A stretch of DNA of 7,398 nt. Source: Hyphomicrobiales bacterium (GTDB taxonomy: Bacteria > Pseudomonadota > Alphaproteobacteria > Rhizobiales > JAJFHB01). A model generated the notes under the pieces. That model saw nothing but the letters and a program-made list of their open reading frames with translations. It was not told where the DNA came from and searched no databases. Shown piece by piece: positions 6,186 through 7,398 of the stretch. How positions within the stretch are numbered: position 1 is the first letter of the stretch; every line of letters starts with the position of its first letter. The DNA is taken from assembly GCA_021775795.1 (NCBI GenBank), contig JAJFHB010000603.1:1-7398 (forward strand). The letters run 5' to 3'. The translations under genes were made by a program, and so were the position numbers.

Positions 6186-7277
6186 ATGTCTCTGCAAAGA
6201 CAGTTGAAGTTCTGGCTCATTGCCGTCGTCGTGCTTTGCGCGATGCTTTACGTTTTCAGTCCTATCCTGTTGCCCTTCATCATGGGTATGGCAATTGCCT
6301 ACTTTCTCGATCCGGTTGCCGATTGGCTGGAGCGCCTGCATTTTCCTCGGATCGCTGCAACGTCCGTCATTCTTGGTGTTTTTGCCCTCGTGTTCATCGT
6401 TTTTCTCATTATCCTCGTGCCCGTCCTTGGCGAGCAGATCACGAACTTTGGCACCAAACTTCCTGACTACCTGAAGTCACTGGTGAAATTGTTTGACGAC
6501 GTGGCGCCGGATTCGCTGAAGCAACTGCTGGCAGATGAAGCCGGCAACTATGATGAGCGCCTGGCTGAGTACGGCACGGAACTGGTCAACTGGGGCAGCG
6601 CCTTGTTGAAGTCCCTTGTGAGCGGCGGACTTGCCATTCTCAACCTGTTTTCCTTGCTCATCGTAACCCCCGTCGTTGCCTTCTACATGCTCAACGACTG
6701 GGACCGGATGGTTGCCTATATCGACAGCTGGTTGCCGAGAGACCACATTGAAGCCATTAGGGCGCTTGCCCGGGAAGTTGACACTGTGCTTGCCGGATTT
6801 ATCCGAGGGCAGGGCTCAGTGTGTCTTGTTCTCGGGATAATTTACGCGGGGAGTCTCTCCGTCGTGGGGTTGAATTTCGGCATGTTGATCGGCCTGATGT
6901 CCGGGCTCATCAGCTTCATTCCTTACGTCGGCTCAATTACGGGGTTTGTTGTTGCCGGTGGTATTGCCCTCGTGCAGTTCCTGCCGGGTGGAGATTGGAT
7001 TTCGGTCGTTATCGTGCTCTCCATATTTGTCGTTGGTCAGCTCATTGAAGGATATGTTCTGTCGCCCAAACTCGTTGGAGATCGTGTTGGTCTTCATCCT
7101 GTGTGGTTGATGTTTGCCTTGTTCGCCTTTGGTTACCTGTTCGGATTTGTTGGTCTGCTGCTTGCGGTGCCGCTTGCGGCGGCAGCCGGTGTTCTCATTC
7201 GATTTGGCATCAAGTCCTATATGGAAAGCCCGGTGTTTCTCGGAGTTGCGGGTAAACAGGACACTGAGGAAGAATGA
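6186..7277 (+). CDS. AI-2E family transporter (PerM/YdiK-type polytopic membrane protein)
   Basis: 363 residues, typical for the family. Seen: paired N-terminal membrane segments (about 9-45) ending in AYFLDPVADWLER; a third at about 58-80; a soluble, charged stretch (about 82-140) that in this family is the extracytoplasmic loop; a helix pair (145-168) ending in TPVVAFYMLNDWDRM; GFIRGQ (204-209); the hallmark FIPYVGS (244-250); EGYVLSPKLVGDRVGLHP (288-305); and a last segment FGFVGLLLAVPLAA (319-332). The name comes from TqsA, reported to export autoinducer 2 in E. coli; most members have no proven substrate and some act as cation antiporters, so signalling should not be assumed. Start: ATG with AAGG 10 bases upstream. 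It lies 38 bases after the phosphatidyltransferase gene, and its TGA overlaps the hda start as ATGA, so the two are translationally coupled. The charged C-terminus (KQDTEEE) is free in the cytoplasm. Confidence 0.93.
   Translation: MSLQRQLKFWLIAVVVLCAMLYVFSPILLPFIMGMAIAYFLDPVADWLERLHFPRIAATSVILGVFALVFIVFLIILVPVLGEQITNFGTKLPDYLKSLVKLFDDVAPDSLKQLLADEAGNYDERLAEYGTELVNWGSALLKSLVSGGLAILNLFSLLIVTPVVAFYMLNDWDRMVAYIDSWLPRDHIEAIRALAREVDTVLAGFIRGQGSVCLVLGIIYAGSLSVVGLNFGMLIGLMSGLISFIPYVGSITGFVVAGGIALVQFLPGGDWISVVIVLSIFVVGQLIEGYVLSPKLVGDRVGLHPVWLMFALFAFGYLFGFVGLLLAVPLAAAAGVLIRFGIKSYMESPVFLGVAGKQDTEEE
7266..7269 (+). promoter_or_regulatory. Ribosome binding site of hda, inside the upstream gene
   Basis: GAGG within TGAGGAAGA lies 4 bases before the hda ATG and inside the last codons of the AI-2E gene. 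It shows that hda has its own initiation signal even though the two genes overlap. Confidence 0.55.
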
Positions 7278-7398
7278 GTCGCAAAACGCCGGATGCGAAA
7301 GCCTCGGCACAACTGCCCCTCGAACTGCCTCACAAAGCGTCATTTGGCGAAGAGGATTTTTTCGTCTCAACAAGCAATGAACGCGCCTTCGCTCTCAT
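7274..7398 (+). CDS. hdaA: DnaA regulatory inactivator Hda/HdaA, first 41 residues (partial, runs off right edge)
   Basis: Hda is an AAA+ protein related to DnaA. Bound to the DNA-loaded beta sliding clamp, it stimulates ATP hydrolysis by DnaA and so prevents repeated initiation. Only 41 codons are visible: MSRKTPDAKASAQLPLEL, then PHKASFGEEDFFVSTSNERA. The evidence is the QLPLEL hexapeptide (13-18), which fits the QLxLxL clamp-binding motif of Hda N-termini, followed by the proline and FGxEDFxVSxSNxxA pattern that opens the AAA+ domain of the alphaproteobacterial proteins. The P-loop and arginine finger lie outside. The start is set by the ATGA overlap with the AI-2E gene and by GAGG 4 bases upstream. 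From memory, hda follows an AI-2E gene in many alphaproteobacteria, which supports the call. A DnaA-like protein of another type is possible but unlikely. Confidence 0.85.
   Translation, partial: MSRKTPDAKASAQLPLELPHKASFGEEDFFVSTSNERAFAL

Noticed and set aside
6186..7277. Reading the AI-2E family protein as evidence of quorum sensing
   Set aside because: The family name comes from one E. coli member; no luxS, receptor or other signalling gene is in the window, and most members have other or unknown substrates.
1..7398. Mobile elements, CRISPR arrays, toxin-antitoxin pairs, tRNA or rRNA genes
   Set aside because: I looked for repeated spacers, terminal inverted repeats, transposase-like frames and RNA genes and saw none.

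Overview
The window looks like a chromosomal segment of an alphaproteobacterium, most likely of the Hyphomicrobiales (Rhizobiales) or a close relative. This rests on protein style and gene order: purN-purM on one strand, facing away from a DUF2066 protein, a PgsA-like CDP-alcohol phosphatidyltransferase, an AI-2E/PerM-type membrane protein and the DnaA inactivator Hda/HdaA. From memory this neighbourhood recurs in that class; no database was consulted. The genus cannot be named from the sequence.

Left part (1 to about 2485), accessory-looking: two divergent oxidative-metabolism genes. On the minus strand, running off the left edge, is the N-terminal FMN barrel of an Old Yellow Enzyme-like oxidoreductase of the 2,4-dienoyl-CoA reductase / trimethylamine dehydrogenase / N-demethylase superfamily. 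On the plus strand is a complete soluble bacterial cytochrome P450. They share an intergenic region of about 318 bases holding overlapping dyads, a TATAAT hexamer on the minus strand and no convincing gene. No ferredoxin, ferredoxin reductase or regulator is visible, so the substrate and electron supply are unknown.

Middle part (2523 to 4261), core metabolism on the minus strand: purM then purN, two steps of de novo purine synthesis, 11 bases apart. purN ends 37 bases from the convergent P450, and that gap is the boundary between accessory and core genes.

Right part (4425 to 7398), plus strand: a secreted DUF2066 protein, a PgsA-like phosphatidyltransferase, an AI-2E family membrane protein and the first 41 codons of hda. 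Spacing is tight (49 bases, 38 bases, then a 4-base ATGA overlap), so this is probably one transcription unit linking envelope proteins with control of replication initiation. The 163-base gap between purM and the DUF2066 gene should hold both divergent promoters.

I found no CRISPR array, tRNA, rRNA, insertion sequence, attachment site or prophage gene, and no convincing new system. The least ordinary items are the OYE/P450 pair, the phenylalanine at the position of the usual catalytic tyrosine in the OYE-like protein, and the coupling of hda to a membrane protein gene.
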